Source: an uncultured Bacteroidota bacterium (lineage in GTDB: Bacteria; Bacteroidota; Bacteroidia; Flavobacteriales; Flavobacteriaceae). Taken from it: a DNA stretch of 64,000 nt. A model generated the notes under the pieces. That model had not been told where the DNA came from, made no database searches, and was given only the letters and a program-made list of their open reading frames with translations. Shown in pieces: positions 25,556 through 34,740 of the stretch (position 1 is the first letter of the stretch; the number at the start of each line of letters is the position of its first letter). The stretch spans positions 1 through 64,000 of the forward strand of contig CACIHJ010000001.1 in assembly GCA_902586435.1 (NCBI GenBank), in the 5' to 3' direction. The translations under genes and the position numbers were made by a program.

Positions 25556-26155
25556 ATGTTAAAAAGTCAGTATAGTAATTATGATTATGAAGCTGGAGTT
25601 GATGAGGCAGGTAGAGGTTCTCTAGCTGGTCCTGTTACAGCCTCAGCTGTAATCTTTCCAAAAGGCTATAAGAATAAACATCTAATTGACTCAAAAAAAA
25701 TTACACCGAAAAGACGAGAAATTTTAAGAGAGGTAATTGAAAAGGATGCAATTGCATATTCAATAGTTAATATTAGCCCAGAAATTATTGATAAAGAGAA
25801 CATCTTGAATGCAACTTTTATTGCCATGAATTCAGCCGTAGAAAAATTAATAGTTAAGCCTGAGTTTATTATTATTGATGGCAATAGATTTAACAATTTC
25901 ATAGAAATTCCATTCAAATGTATAGTTAGAGGAGATCAAAAGTATTTAAATATAGCTGCAGCTTCAATATTAGCTAAAACATATAGAGATAAAATTATGC
26001 AGAAACTTCATTTAGACCACCCTAAATATAAATGGTTTAAAAATAAAGGTTATGGAACACCTGAGCACAGAAAATCTATAATTAAATATGGTAGAACAAA
26101 ATTTCATAGAAAGACATATAAACTCAAGGAGGAACAATTAAAATTAAATATATAA
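25556..26155 (+). CDS. rnhB: ribonuclease HII
   Basis: Type 2 RNase H that cuts the RNA strand of RNA/DNA hybrids and single ribonucleotides in DNA. The motif 'GVDEAGRGSLAGPV' carries the catalytic D16 and E17, with further acidic residues in 'IIIDGNRF' and 'IAAASILAKTYRDKIM'. The terminal 'YKWFKNKGYGTPEHRKSI' is typical. The length of 199 aa is normal. Its stop TAA shares its last base with the ATG of the next gene, which implies coupled translation. Confidence 0.95.
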   Translation: MLKSQYSNYDYEAGVDEAGRGSLAGPVTASAVIFPKGYKNKHLIDSKKITPKRREILREVIEKDAIAYSIVNISPEIIDKENILNATFIAMNSAVEKLIVKPEFIIIDGNRFNNFIEIPFKCIVRGDQKYLNIAAASILAKTYRDKIMQKLHLDHPKYKWFKNKGYGTPEHRKSIIKYGRTKFHRKTYKLKEEQLKLNI

Positions 26156-28581
26156 TGAAGAGGATAGAAACAATAATTCTTTTAATAATGTTATTTGTAT
26201 CATGTAATCAAGAAGCTGAAAAAAATAACTTGATGCTAAACCTAATTCCTAATGAGTCAAAAATTGTATTACAAATTAATGATTTAGGTTATATTAAAAA
26301 TTTTATAAATAACAATCAGTTATTTTCACAAACAAACTTTGCAAAGGACTCATTAAATAATTTAATTGACGGGATTAATATTGATCAATCTAAAAATTCC
26401 GGCTTATTAAGTTTTTCAAATTATGGAAAAAATAATACAGCCATTACATTTATCTCTAATAAGAATTATTCAGATTCACTGAACATCAATAATAACAAGT
26501 CTTATAAATATAATAGGTATGATATCTTCCAAGAGGGAGATTATTTTAAAAGTTATCTAGGGAATACAGTTATTAGCTCAACTTCTGATATAATTATAGA
26601 GAATACAATTAGGAACTATAATTCAGGAAAAAGGGGAATTAACAACCCTAACTTTTATGATTTGATTTTATCTTCCAATAAAAATGAACCAATTAATATT
26701 ATAACAGACTCTGGATTAGACAAGTTCTCAAAAGAATACTTTAGATCCATTGAATTTTACCCTTTAATTAATACCTCATGGAAAAGCTATGATCTATCTA
26801 AATCAAATGATGATATTAGACTGACAGGAATTACAAGAATTAACGATTCAATAAAAAGTAAGCTATCTATACTAAAAAATATAAACCCAAAATCATTAGA
26901 GTCAGATAGATTAATTCCAAATACATTTAAATCATTTCTAAGTATTACAATCTCTGATAGTAATTTGTTTCTAAAAAACTATAAGGATTATTTAACTCAA
27001 ATAAATATAGCAGATGGGCTAGGTGAATTTGAGGAAATTGAGGTTATTAATGAAATAACTTTTTTACAAGATGATGAAAAGTCAATCATCCTAAGTCTTG
27101 TTGACCTAGAATCAATTGATAAACTCTCATTTTCAGAAAGCATTGATTATTCTAATAAAATATTTAATCTAGAGGTCTCTAAAAATTTAAGTGAATTATT
27201 TGGTTTATTTGACAAGAACTTAAATATACAATATGGTATATTAATAGATAAGTTTCTCGTATTAAGTAATTCAAAGAATCAATTAAAAAAAATATTAACA
27301 AGTTTTGAAAATAAAAGAACCCTTAATAATGATGTTTATTACCAAAAAAATAGAGAGAATTCAATAAATAAATTATCTTTTCTATGGTTAGCAAACACAA
27401 AACGAATTAAAGAGGATAAGACTTTTATTAATTCTGTAAGTAAAAAACTGGACACTAAACTCTACCCTTTTATAAGTTATGAGGGTATAGTAGACAAACA
27501 ATTATCACTTCTTAATTTTCATATTGATAGAGCTGAAACAAGAGAATCATCAGGGAATATCTATAATGAATTAATTGTCTCTAATACCAATAAAATAACT
27601 GTACCTCCAAAATGGTTAAAAAATCATAGGAATAATCAATATGATTTTGCTTATCAAGATGATGAAAATTATCTATATCTGTATTCCAATAAAGGTAATT
27701 TACTTTGGAAAAAAAAGCTTTCTAGTCAAATTATTGGTGAAATTCAACAAGTAGATCTATATAAAAATGGAAGATTGCAGATGGCATTTAGAACATCTGA
27801 TAAATTTTTTATAATTGATAGGAATGGGAGCATAGTTAAACCTTTTGAAATTTCATTTAAAAAATCAAATTATATTAATCCTCTTTCAATTTTTGATTAT
27901 GATAATAGTAAAGATTATAGGTTTTTATTATCTCAAGATAACTTGATAAAAATGTATGATAACAGAGGGAAAATTGTATCTGGATTTAATCCAGATGAAT
28001 TTAATGCAGACATACTGAACCCTCCTGTTCATATAAGAATAAAAGGCAAAGACTATATTCTTTTACAATTAAAAAATGGTGAATTAAAAATATTGAATAG
28101 AAGAGGGAGACAAAGAATATCCGTAAATAAGAATATTGATTTTAGCAACAACAACTTTTTTTCTTTCATGGACTTATTTACAACTACTGATATTAATGGG
28201 AATCTAATCCAAATAGACATGAACGGTAATGTAGTTCAAAACAGTTATAATCTTGAAGGCAATAATACAATAGAAGTAAGAATGGATAATATATTGATTC
28301 ATTCTGGAAATTCAATGAATATAAATGGAAAAATAATTAATCTTCCTCAAGGCCGATATACAAAACCTAAATTATTTAATTATAAAGACCTACTATATAT
28401 ATCAATTACTGATGAAAAAGAGAATAAGATATATCTGTTTAATAATGAAGGTGATATGGTTAATGGCTTTCCTTTGAAGGGAACAAATAATGTTGATATT
28501 GTCGATTCTGATAATGATGGTAAAATTGAATTGATTTCTCAACTAGATAATAATTCAGTTATCTCATATGAGATTAATTAA
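26155..28581 (+). CDS. large lipoprotein of unknown function with probable C-terminal beta-propeller
   Basis: An 808-aa protein with lipobox 'LFVSC' (C17), so probably a membrane-anchored lipoprotein. Residues ~20-480 have no recognisable motif. Residues ~490-808 show repeated short strands of the PQQ/WD-like type, such as 'YLYLYSNKGNLLWKKKL', 'KFFIIDRNGSIVKPF', 'LIKMYDNRGKIVSGF', 'ELKILNRRGRQRISV' and 'KIYLFNNEGDMVNGFPL', at roughly 45-55 residue intervals. This suggests a six- or seven-bladed propeller. The last blade carries 'DSDNDGKIEL', an EF-hand-like or VCBS-like calcium motif. It overlaps rnhB by one base and converges with lipB over eight bases. Confidence 0.72.
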   Translation: MKRIETIILLIMLFVSCNQEAEKNNLMLNLIPNESKIVLQINDLGYIKNFINNNQLFSQTNFAKDSLNNLIDGINIDQSKNSGLLSFSNYGKNNTAITFISNKNYSDSLNINNNKSYKYNRYDIFQEGDYFKSYLGNTVISSTSDIIIENTIRNYNSGKRGINNPNFYDLILSSNKNEPINIITDSGLDKFSKEYFRSIEFYPLINTSWKSYDLSKSNDDIRLTGITRINDSIKSKLSILKNINPKSLESDRLIPNTFKSFLSITISDSNLFLKNYKDYLTQINIADGLGEFEEIEVINEITFLQDDEKSIILSLVDLESIDKLSFSESIDYSNKIFNLEVSKNLSELFGLFDKNLNIQYGILIDKFLVLSNSKNQLKKILTSFENKRTLNNDVYYQKNRENSINKLSFLWLANTKRIKEDKTFINSVSKKLDTKLYPFISYEGIVDKQLSLLNFHIDRAETRESSGNIYNELIVSNTNKITVPPKWLKNHRNNQYDFAYQDDENYLYLYSNKGNLLWKKKLSSQIIGEIQQVDLYKNGRLQMAFRTSDKFFIIDRNGSIVKPFEISFKKSNYINPLSIFDYDNSKDYRFLLSQDNLIKMYDNRGKIVSGFNPDEFNADILNPPVHIRIKGKDYILLQLKNGELKILNRRGRQRISVNKNIDFSNNNFFSFMDLFTTTDINGNLIQIDMNGNVVQNSYNLEGNNTIEVRMDNILIHSGNSMNINGKIINLPQGRYTKPKLFNYKDLLYISITDEKENKIYLFNNEGDMVNGFPLKGTNNVDIVDSDNDGKIELISQLDNNSVISYEIN

Positions 28582-29281
28582 TATGGGACAATTCTGCATT
28601 AAATAATCTAGCAAAATTTTCATAGATTTTTTGCTTAACTATTCTAGTTGTTATTGTTTTGTTTAAAGTCTCTTCTAAAGAAGTAACTCCTTTATCAGAA
28701 ATGCCACAGGGAACTATATAATCAAAATATTTTAGATCTGTATTAACATTTAAGGCAAATCCATGCATTGTAACCCATCTACTTGCTTTTATTCCAAAAG
28801 CACATATTTTCTTATCTGAATTTAATTTATCCTTTACCCAAACACCTGTCTCCCCATTTATTCTATATCCTTTAAGTCCAAAAAATCCTATAGCTGAAAT
28901 TATGACTTCTTCAAGAGTTCTGAGGTATTGACCTATATCAGTAAAGAAATTATCCAGATCAAGAATTGGATAGCCAACTACTTGGCCTGAACCATGAAAA
29001 GTTATATCTCCACCTCTATTTATTTTTTTAAATTCAATATTTTTTGATTTGAGTTGTTTTGTATCCAATAAAAGGTTTGAGGTATCTCCACTTTTACCAA
29101 TCGTAAATATAGGTTTATGCTCAACAATTAGAAGATAATTATCTGTCTTATCTTTTTTCTTTAAGGTTCTGTTTTTAATTTTTTGGGAAATAATATTATC
29201 AAATATTTTTTTTTGATATACCCAACTATCTTCATAGGATAAAACTCCAAGATCCTTTACAACAATTCTATTATTTTTCAT
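28574..29281 (-). CDS. lipB: lipoyl(octanoyl) transferase
   Basis: Transfers octanoyl groups from acyl carrier protein to lipoate-dependent enzymes. The signature 'RGGDITFHGSGQ' is at residues 89-100, the conserved lysine in 'FGIKASRWVTMHGFALNV' is at about 165 and the catalytic cysteine is C192 in 'VPCGISDKGVTSLEE'. The length of 235 aa is normal. Its promoter box sits only eight bases upstream of the start codon, so the transcript should have almost no leader. It is divergent from lysS with 71 bases between. Confidence 0.95.
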   Translation of the reverse strand: MKNNRIVVKDLGVLSYEDSWVYQKKIFDNIISQKIKNRTLKKKDKTDNYLLIVEHKPIFTIGKSGDTSNLLLDTKQLKSKNIEFKKINRGGDITFHGSGQVVGYPILDLDNFFTDIGQYLRTLEEVIISAIGFFGLKGYRINGETGVWVKDKLNSDKKICAFGIKASRWVTMHGFALNVNTDLKYFDYIVPCGISDKGVTSLEETLNKTITTRIVKQKIYENFARLFNAELSHIN

Positions 29282-29289
29282 AAATATTT

Positions 29290-29297
29290 CAAATATA
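29290..29297 (-). promoter_or_regulatory. -7 promoter box for lipB
   Basis: The minus strand reads TATATTTG, a perfect TAnnTTTG match ending eight bases before the lipB ATG. Transcription starting about seven bases downstream would give a nearly leaderless mRNA. Confidence 0.55.
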
Positions 29298-29331
29298 GAA
29301 ATTTAGACTTCAATGATAATCTTAATAAAGC

Positions 29332-29339
29332 TATCTTTG
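29332..29339 (+). promoter_or_regulatory. -7 promoter box for lysS
   Basis: TATCTTTG matches TAnnTTTG perfectly and ends 13 bases before the lysS TTG start. This position supports the TTG start, since there is little room for an upstream alternative. Confidence 0.6.
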
Positions 29340-29352
29340 TAAAAAAAATATT

Positions 29353-31044
29353 TTGAAACTTTCAGAGCAGGAAAAAATAAGAAGGGAAAAATTGGCTGAA
29401 TTAATCAAGCTTGGAATTAATCCCTATCCAGCAAAACTATATCCTGTTAATCATCTATCTGATGAGATTAAAACTAAATTTTCTGAAAATAAAAAAGTTA
29501 TAATTGCCGGAAGAATAATGTCTAGGAGAATTCAAGGTAATGCATCATTTGCTGAAATTCTTGATAGTAAAGGCAAAATTCAAGTCTACTTTAATAGAGA
29601 TGAAATATGTAAAGGTGAAAACAAAGAAAAATATAATATTATATATAAAAAGCTTCTTGATATAGGAGATATAATTGGAATTGAAGGGGAACTTTTTACT
29701 ACAAAAGTAGGAGAGAAAACTGTTTTAGTTAAAGATTTTACCCTGCTTAATAAATCTCTTCGCCCTTTACCTCTCCCAAAAGAAGACTCTGATGGAAAAA
29801 CATATGATGAATTTACTGATACTGAACAAAGATACAGACAACGATATGTTGATCTGATAGTAAATCCAGAAGTTAAAGAAACATTCATAAAAAGAACTAA
29901 AATTATCAATCTTATAAGAGATTTTCTGAATAATAAAGGATACCTTGAAGTTGAGACTCCTATCCTACAGACAATTCCTGGAGGAGCTAATGCTAGGCCT
30001 TTTATTACTCACCATAATACATTGGATATTCCTCTTTACCTTAGAATTGCTGATGAGCTTTTCCTAAAAAGATTAATTGTAGGAGGCTTTGATGCTGTCT
30101 ATGAGTTCTCAAGAGATTTTAGAAATGAGGGTATGGATAAAAATCACAATCCTGAGTTTACAATTCTTGAGCTTTATGTTGCTTACAAAGATTATTTCTG
30201 GATGATGGAGCTAACAGAATCTCTGCTTGAAAAAGTATGTATGGAATTAAATGGAGATACATCAATTACTTTTGATTCCAAAAAGATCAGTTTCAAAAAA
30301 CCATTTAAGCGAATTACAATATTTGATGCTATTGAACAATATACAGGTTATGATATTTCAAGTATGCAAGAGAATGAACTCAGAGATATCTGCAAGAAGA
30401 TGGATATAGAGGTAACAGATCAAATGGGTGAGGGTAAGTTAATTGATGCAATATTTGGGAATAAATGTGAAAAAGAAATTATTGACCCAACATTTATCAT
30501 GGACTATCCTAAATCAATGAGCCCATTAACTAAAGAACATAGAGATAATGTAAACCTAACTGAAAGATTTGAATTAATAGTAAATGGTATGGAGATAGCA
30601 AACGCTTATTCTGAGCTAAATGATCCCATTGATCAATTAAGCAGATTTGAAAAACAACTAGAACTTAGTAAAAGAGGAGATGAAGAGGCGATGTTTATTG
30701 ATAAAGATTTTATAAGATCTCTTGAATACGGAATGCCCCCTACATCAGGAATTGGAATTGGAATTGATAGATTTATTATGCTGATGACTGATAATACATC
30801 TATTCAAGAAGTATTATTCTTTCCTCAGATGAAGCCTGAAAATCCAAGTCTTGACATTTCTGAAGAATCTTCTAAAATTCTGAATATAATAAAGAATAAC
30901 GTAGAGCTGAACATAGACGATTTAAAAGGAAAAATTGATTTTTCAAATAAAAAATGGGATAAATTCCTTAAGGAACTTAGAGATAAAGGGTTAATAACAA
31001 TCTTTAAGGATGAAAGAGATCAGATATTAGTCAAGCTGACTTAA
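29353..31044 (+). CDS. lysS: lysyl-tRNA synthetase, class II
   Basis: Charges tRNA-Lys. An N-terminal OB-fold anticodon-binding domain (about 50-150) is followed by the class II catalytic core with motif 2 'SRDFRNEGMDKNHNPEFT' and motif 3 'PPTSGIGIGIDRFIML'. The usual bacterial enzyme ends soon after motif 3, but here about 66 further residues (498-563) form a helix-rich extension ('NNVELNIDDLKGKIDFSNKK'), resembling a winged-helix fold. The start is TTG at 29353, which gives the family's usual N-terminus 'LSEQEKIRREKL'. It converges with the glucosaminidase gene, overlapping by 18 bases. Confidence 0.96.
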   Translation: MKLSEQEKIRREKLAELIKLGINPYPAKLYPVNHLSDEIKTKFSENKKVIIAGRIMSRRIQGNASFAEILDSKGKIQVYFNRDEICKGENKEKYNIIYKKLLDIGDIIGIEGELFTTKVGEKTVLVKDFTLLNKSLRPLPLPKEDSDGKTYDEFTDTEQRYRQRYVDLIVNPEVKETFIKRTKIINLIRDFLNNKGYLEVETPILQTIPGGANARPFITHHNTLDIPLYLRIADELFLKRLIVGGFDAVYEFSRDFRNEGMDKNHNPEFTILELYVAYKDYFWMMELTESLLEKVCMELNGDTSITFDSKKISFKKPFKRITIFDAIEQYTGYDISSMQENELRDICKKMDIEVTDQMGEGKLIDAIFGNKCEKEIIDPTFIMDYPKSMSPLTKEHRDNVNLTERFELIVNGMEIANAYSELNDPIDQLSRFEKQLELSKRGDEEAMFIDKDFIRSLEYGMPPTSGIGIGIDRFIMLMTDNTSIQEVLFFPQMKPENPSLDISEESSKILNIIKNNVELNIDDLKGKIDFSNKKWDKFLKELRDKGLITIFKDERDQILVKLT

Positions 31045-31575
31045 ATTAAACCTTTCAATTAAGCTAATCAACTTTTTTGAATAGTCTGGATCTGTTGCAT
31101 ATCCAGCTTTTTTTAATCCTTTTGCCCAAGATTTATAATCTTTACTATTTAAATCAAATAAAAATCTATATCTATCTCTATTAGCTAAAAAAAGAGAATG
31201 ATCTTTATATGATTTAACAGGGTTGCTATATGATCTAAAACATTCATTCTCTTCATCGTCATCATGAAAAATTTTTTTCCCTTTCCAATCCTTATGGCAT
31301 TTTATTCCAAAATGATTATTTCCTTTTTTAGCTAAAGTTGCTTCACCATAACCTGATTCTAGAATTCCTTGAGCCATTGTAACACTTGCAGGAATTTTAT
31401 ATGCTTTCATTTGTTTCCTAGCTATTGGCGCATATAGCTTTATATATCTCTTAATTTTTTGTTCTACAGTAATGTTATTATTAGAATCATTTAGTCTATT
31501 TATTGTTCCACAAGAGAATGTCAGAAGAGATATAAGGAATAAAGCAAAAAATTTTATAAATTTGTTTTTAACCAT
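31027..31575 (-). CDS. glucosaminidase-domain lipoprotein (peptidoglycan hydrolase)
   Basis: Cleaves N-acetylglucosaminyl bonds in peptidoglycan. The lipobox 'LLTFSC' gives C22. The domain (PF01832) shows 'VTMAQGILESGYGEATLAKK' with the catalytic glutamate, followed by 'GNNHFGIKCHKDWKGK' and 'CFRSYSNPVKSYKDHSLFL', typical of the FlgJ/LytD-like glucosaminidase fold. The length of 182 aa means it is one domain without cell-wall-binding repeats. It is divergent from the DUF4136 lipoprotein gene with only 12 bases between start codons. Confidence 0.9.
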   Translation of the reverse strand: MVKNKFIKFFALFLISLLTFSCGTINRLNDSNNNITVEQKIKRYIKLYAPIARKQMKAYKIPASVTMAQGILESGYGEATLAKKGNNHFGIKCHKDWKGKKIFHDDDEENECFRSYSNPVKSYKDHSLFLANRDRYRFLFDLNSKDYKSWAKGLKKAGYATDPDYSKKLISLIERFNLSQLD

Positions 31576-31587
31576 TAAGACTAAGTT

Positions 31588-32118
31588 ATGTTTAAATTAA
31601 ACAAACTAAAAATATTTTTTTTCACAATATTCTTATTCCTACAATCTTGTGGAGTTTATGTTCATTCTGATTATGATAGGGATGTGAATTTTTCAGAATA
31701 CAATACTTTTGCATTTTATAAACCTGATATTGATAAAGTAAATATTTCAGATTTAGATAAGAAGAGAATACTTAAGTATATTGATTTGGGTCTAAAACAA
31801 AAGGGGTTAACTAGATCTGACAGTCCTGATATAGTTATTTCTATTGAAACTACATCTAGACAAAGGGTTTATCTTAGAAATAATTTGGCTTATGGTTATT
31901 ATCCTCCATTTTGGGGATTCTATAATCATCCTAGTAGCTCAGTCACTTCAAATACTCAAGGGACTCTTTTTATAAATATCATTGATGCTAAAAATAATCA
32001 ATTGGTGTGGCAAGGGAGAGGTGTTGGTATTATAAATGAATTCAGAAGAGACAGAGATGAGATGATTGGTGAATTTGTAAATAAAATATTTGAAGAATAT
32101 CCCCCTAAATCTGATTAA
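31588..32118 (+). CDS. DUF4136 lipoprotein
   Basis: A 176-aa lipoprotein with lipobox 'LFLQSC' (C21). 'SDYDRDVNFSEYNTFAFY', 'ISIETTSRQRVY' and the C-terminal 'LVWQGRGVGI' are typical of the DUF4136 family (PF13590), widespread outer-membrane-associated lipoproteins of unknown function. A tyrosine/proline-rich loop ('YGYYPPFWGFYNHP') is also usual. It converges with alaS, overlapping by 14 bases. Confidence 0.85.
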   Translation: MFKLNKLKIFFFTIFLFLQSCGVYVHSDYDRDVNFSEYNTFAFYKPDIDKVNISDLDKKRILKYIDLGLKQKGLTRSDSPDIVISIETTSRQRVYLRNNLAYGYYPPFWGFYNHPSSSVTSNTQGTLFINIIDAKNNQLVWQGRGVGIINEFRRDRDEMIGEFVNKIFEEYPPKSD

Positions 32119-34678
32119 TTATTTTTTTAGATTGATTTAATACGGCCTTAATGCCATCTATTTTTTTTCCACCAGCTGTTGCAAAGAAAGGTTGACCTCC
32201 TCCATTTCCATCTATAATCGGGGAAAGCTCTTTAACAATATTCGATGCATTGAGTCCTTTTTCTTCTACTAGTTCTTTTGACACAAAACATGAAATAAAT
32301 ACTTTTTCATCAGTCTTAGAAACGATAATCACAAATAGTTTCTCAATTTTATCAGATAACATAAAACATAAATCTTTAATTGATTTTAAGTCAAGCTCTA
32401 ATTCACCTATATAAGTATTAACACTATTAGATAATCGGATATTTTTAATTATATCTTCTTTAATAGACTCAACTTTAATTTTATTAATTGACTCATTCTC
32501 TTTTTTGAGTAATCTATTAGCCTGATCAGTTGCCGCCTTCTCTTTTATAGACTTTTGCTTAAGATTTTCTTCTAAGATCTTTTTCTCAGAACTTGTGGCA
32601 ACAATTCTTCTAATTCCAAAGGCTTGGGATCCTTCTGAAATAATCTTGAAACTACCTATATCTTTTGTATTATTTACATGTGTACCTCCACACAATTCAT
32701 ATGATTCGTTAAACTTTATGGTTCTTACTTTTTCTCCATATTTTTCTGAAAAAAGTCCGATCGCACCTTTCTTTATAACTTCCTTATAATCTGCGGATCT
32801 TTCTTCTATCAAATCAATACTTTCTTTAATTAGGTTGTTTACATATTCTTCAACTTTATTAAGCTCCTCTTTAGAAAGTTTTATTTGATGTGAGAAATCA
32901 AATCTAAATGATTCTTCCGATATCATAGATCCTCTTTGCTCAACATTGGTTCCTAATATTTTTTTCAATGCCAAATTTAGAAGATGTGTTGAAGTATGAT
33001 TTGATGTAATTTGTTGTCTCCTTTTTGAATCTACTATACCTATAAAAGGAGAGTCTTGATTATTTGGCATTTTATTAGTAACATGGATTATATAGTCATT
33101 ATCCTTTATTGTATCTATTATTTCAATAACCTCTTTTGATGAGGACTCAATTGAACCAGTATCGCCAATTTGCCCTCCTGATTCAGCATAAAATGGTGTA
33201 TTATCAAATACTAGATGGAGATTCATTCCATTTTCTGTTTCAATTTCCCTAAATCTTATTAGATTCATTTCACTTTTTAATTTATCATATCCGATAAAAT
33301 TAGATTCAGCATTTTCATCTATAATATTCCAATCAGAGTATTTTATTTTAGATTTTGATGAAGATCGTTCTTTTTGTTTTTGCATATTTTCATCAAACCC
33401 TTTTACATTAACTTTAAAGCCACTCTCAGCAGCAATTAATGATGTTAGATCAACAGGGAATCCATAGGTATCGTATAATTTGAATGCATCTTGACCATCT
33501 ATAATTTTATTCTCAGAGTTCTTTATTAACTTATTTAATAATACAATTCCTTGATCTAGAGTTTTTAAGAAAGCTGATTCTTCATCTTTTATAACTGTCT
33601 CTATAATCTTGTTGTCATCTTTAATGTTTGGATATACATTTTGTAAATCTTTTGAAACTTTGGAGACTAACTTATATATAAAGGGATCTTTAATATTTAA
33701 ATAAGTATATCCAAATCTTATAGCTCTTCTTAAGATTCTTCTTATGACATAACCTGGGCCAATATTGCTTGGATGTTGTCCATCAGCTATTGATATAACT
33801 ACTGCCCTAGTATGGTCTGAGATAACTCTAATTGCTTTATCTATTTTATCATCCTCTAGGTATTTTGAACCTGAAATCTTTTCAATCTCAGAGATTAATG
33901 ATTCAAATAGATCAGTTTCATATGTAGATTTTTTATTTTGAAGTACCATGCAAAGTCTTTCAAGCCCCATTCCAGTATCAACATATTTATTATCAAGCTT
34001 TTTAAGTGAGCCATCCGTCAAACGATTATATTGTATAAATACAAGATTCCATATTTCAATTATATGAGGATGATCTTTATTTATTAGATCTCTGGCATTA
34101 ATTTTATTTTTTTCATCTTTTGATCTAATGTCAATATGGATTTCAGAACATGGCCCACATGGTCCATACTCTCCCATCTCCCAGAAATTTTCCTTTTTAT
34201 CGCAATAGATTATTTTTTCATCTGGAAATAATTTCTTCCAATAATTAAATGACTCCTCATCTGCTGGAGTATTATCTTCTGTAGAACCTTTAAAAATAGT
34301 TACATATAAATCGTCTTTATCAATTTTATAGTGATCAGTCAATAGTTCAAATGACCAATTGATAATCTCTTCTTTGAAATAATCTCCAAAACTCCAATTT
34401 CCAAGCATTTCAAAAAAAGTATGATGATATGTATCTATTCCAACCTCTTCAAGATCATTGTGTTTTCCTGATACTCTTAGACATTTTTGAGAATTAACAA
34501 TTCTTAAATCATTAGGTTTTTGAGTTCCTATAAAAATATTTTTAAATTGATTCATACCAGCATTTGTAAACATAAGGTTATCATCATAATTGTTTAAGAT
34601 AGATGCTGAAGATATTTGTTTATGATCTTTTGACTTAAAAAAATCAATGAATTTTTGTCTAACCTCAGATGATGTCAT
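32105..34678 (-). CDS. alaS: alanyl-tRNA synthetase
   Basis: Class II synthetase charging tRNA-Ala, with an editing domain. The N-terminal core has 'FTNAGMNQFKNIF', 'YHHTFFEMLGNWSFGDYFK' and 'EMGEYGPCGPCSEIH'. The editing/SAD domain has 'SNHTSTHLLNLAL' and 'ELCGGTHVNNT', which supply the zinc ligands. The C-terminal C-Ala domain ends with 'GGGQPFFATAGGK'. The length of 857 aa is normal. It is divergent from the M23 peptidase gene with 62 bases between starts. Confidence 0.97.
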   Translation of the reverse strand: MTSSEVRQKFIDFFKSKDHKQISSASILNNYDDNLMFTNAGMNQFKNIFIGTQKPNDLRIVNSQKCLRVSGKHNDLEEVGIDTYHHTFFEMLGNWSFGDYFKEEIINWSFELLTDHYKIDKDDLYVTIFKGSTEDNTPADEESFNYWKKLFPDEKIIYCDKKENFWEMGEYGPCGPCSEIHIDIRSKDEKNKINARDLINKDHPHIIEIWNLVFIQYNRLTDGSLKKLDNKYVDTGMGLERLCMVLQNKKSTYETDLFESLISEIEKISGSKYLEDDKIDKAIRVISDHTRAVVISIADGQHPSNIGPGYVIRRILRRAIRFGYTYLNIKDPFIYKLVSKVSKDLQNVYPNIKDDNKIIETVIKDEESAFLKTLDQGIVLLNKLIKNSENKIIDGQDAFKLYDTYGFPVDLTSLIAAESGFKVNVKGFDENMQKQKERSSSKSKIKYSDWNIIDENAESNFIGYDKLKSEMNLIRFREIETENGMNLHLVFDNTPFYAESGGQIGDTGSIESSSKEVIEIIDTIKDNDYIIHVTNKMPNNQDSPFIGIVDSKRRQQITSNHTSTHLLNLALKKILGTNVEQRGSMISEESFRFDFSHQIKLSKEELNKVEEYVNNLIKESIDLIEERSADYKEVIKKGAIGLFSEKYGEKVRTIKFNESYELCGGTHVNNTKDIGSFKIISEGSQAFGIRRIVATSSEKKILEENLKQKSIKEKAATDQANRLLKKENESINKIKVESIKEDIIKNIRLSNSVNTYIGELELDLKSIKDLCFMLSDKIEKLFVIIVSKTDEKVFISCFVSKELVEEKGLNASNIVKELSPIIDGNGGGQPFFATAGGKKIDGIKAVLNQSKKIINQI

Positions 34679-34684
34679 TTTTTT

Positions 34685-34692
34685 TATATTTG
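34685..34692 (+). promoter_or_regulatory. -7 promoter box for the M23 peptidase gene
   Basis: TATATTTG matches TAnnTTTG perfectly and lies 48 bases before the ATG at 34741, so the transcript would carry a leader of about 40 bases. It could also be a chance match in an AT-rich gap. Confidence 0.4.
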
Positions 34693-34740
34693 TATATAAA
34701 AGCTGGTATAATCTAGTAGAAAATTACAACAAATTGGCCT

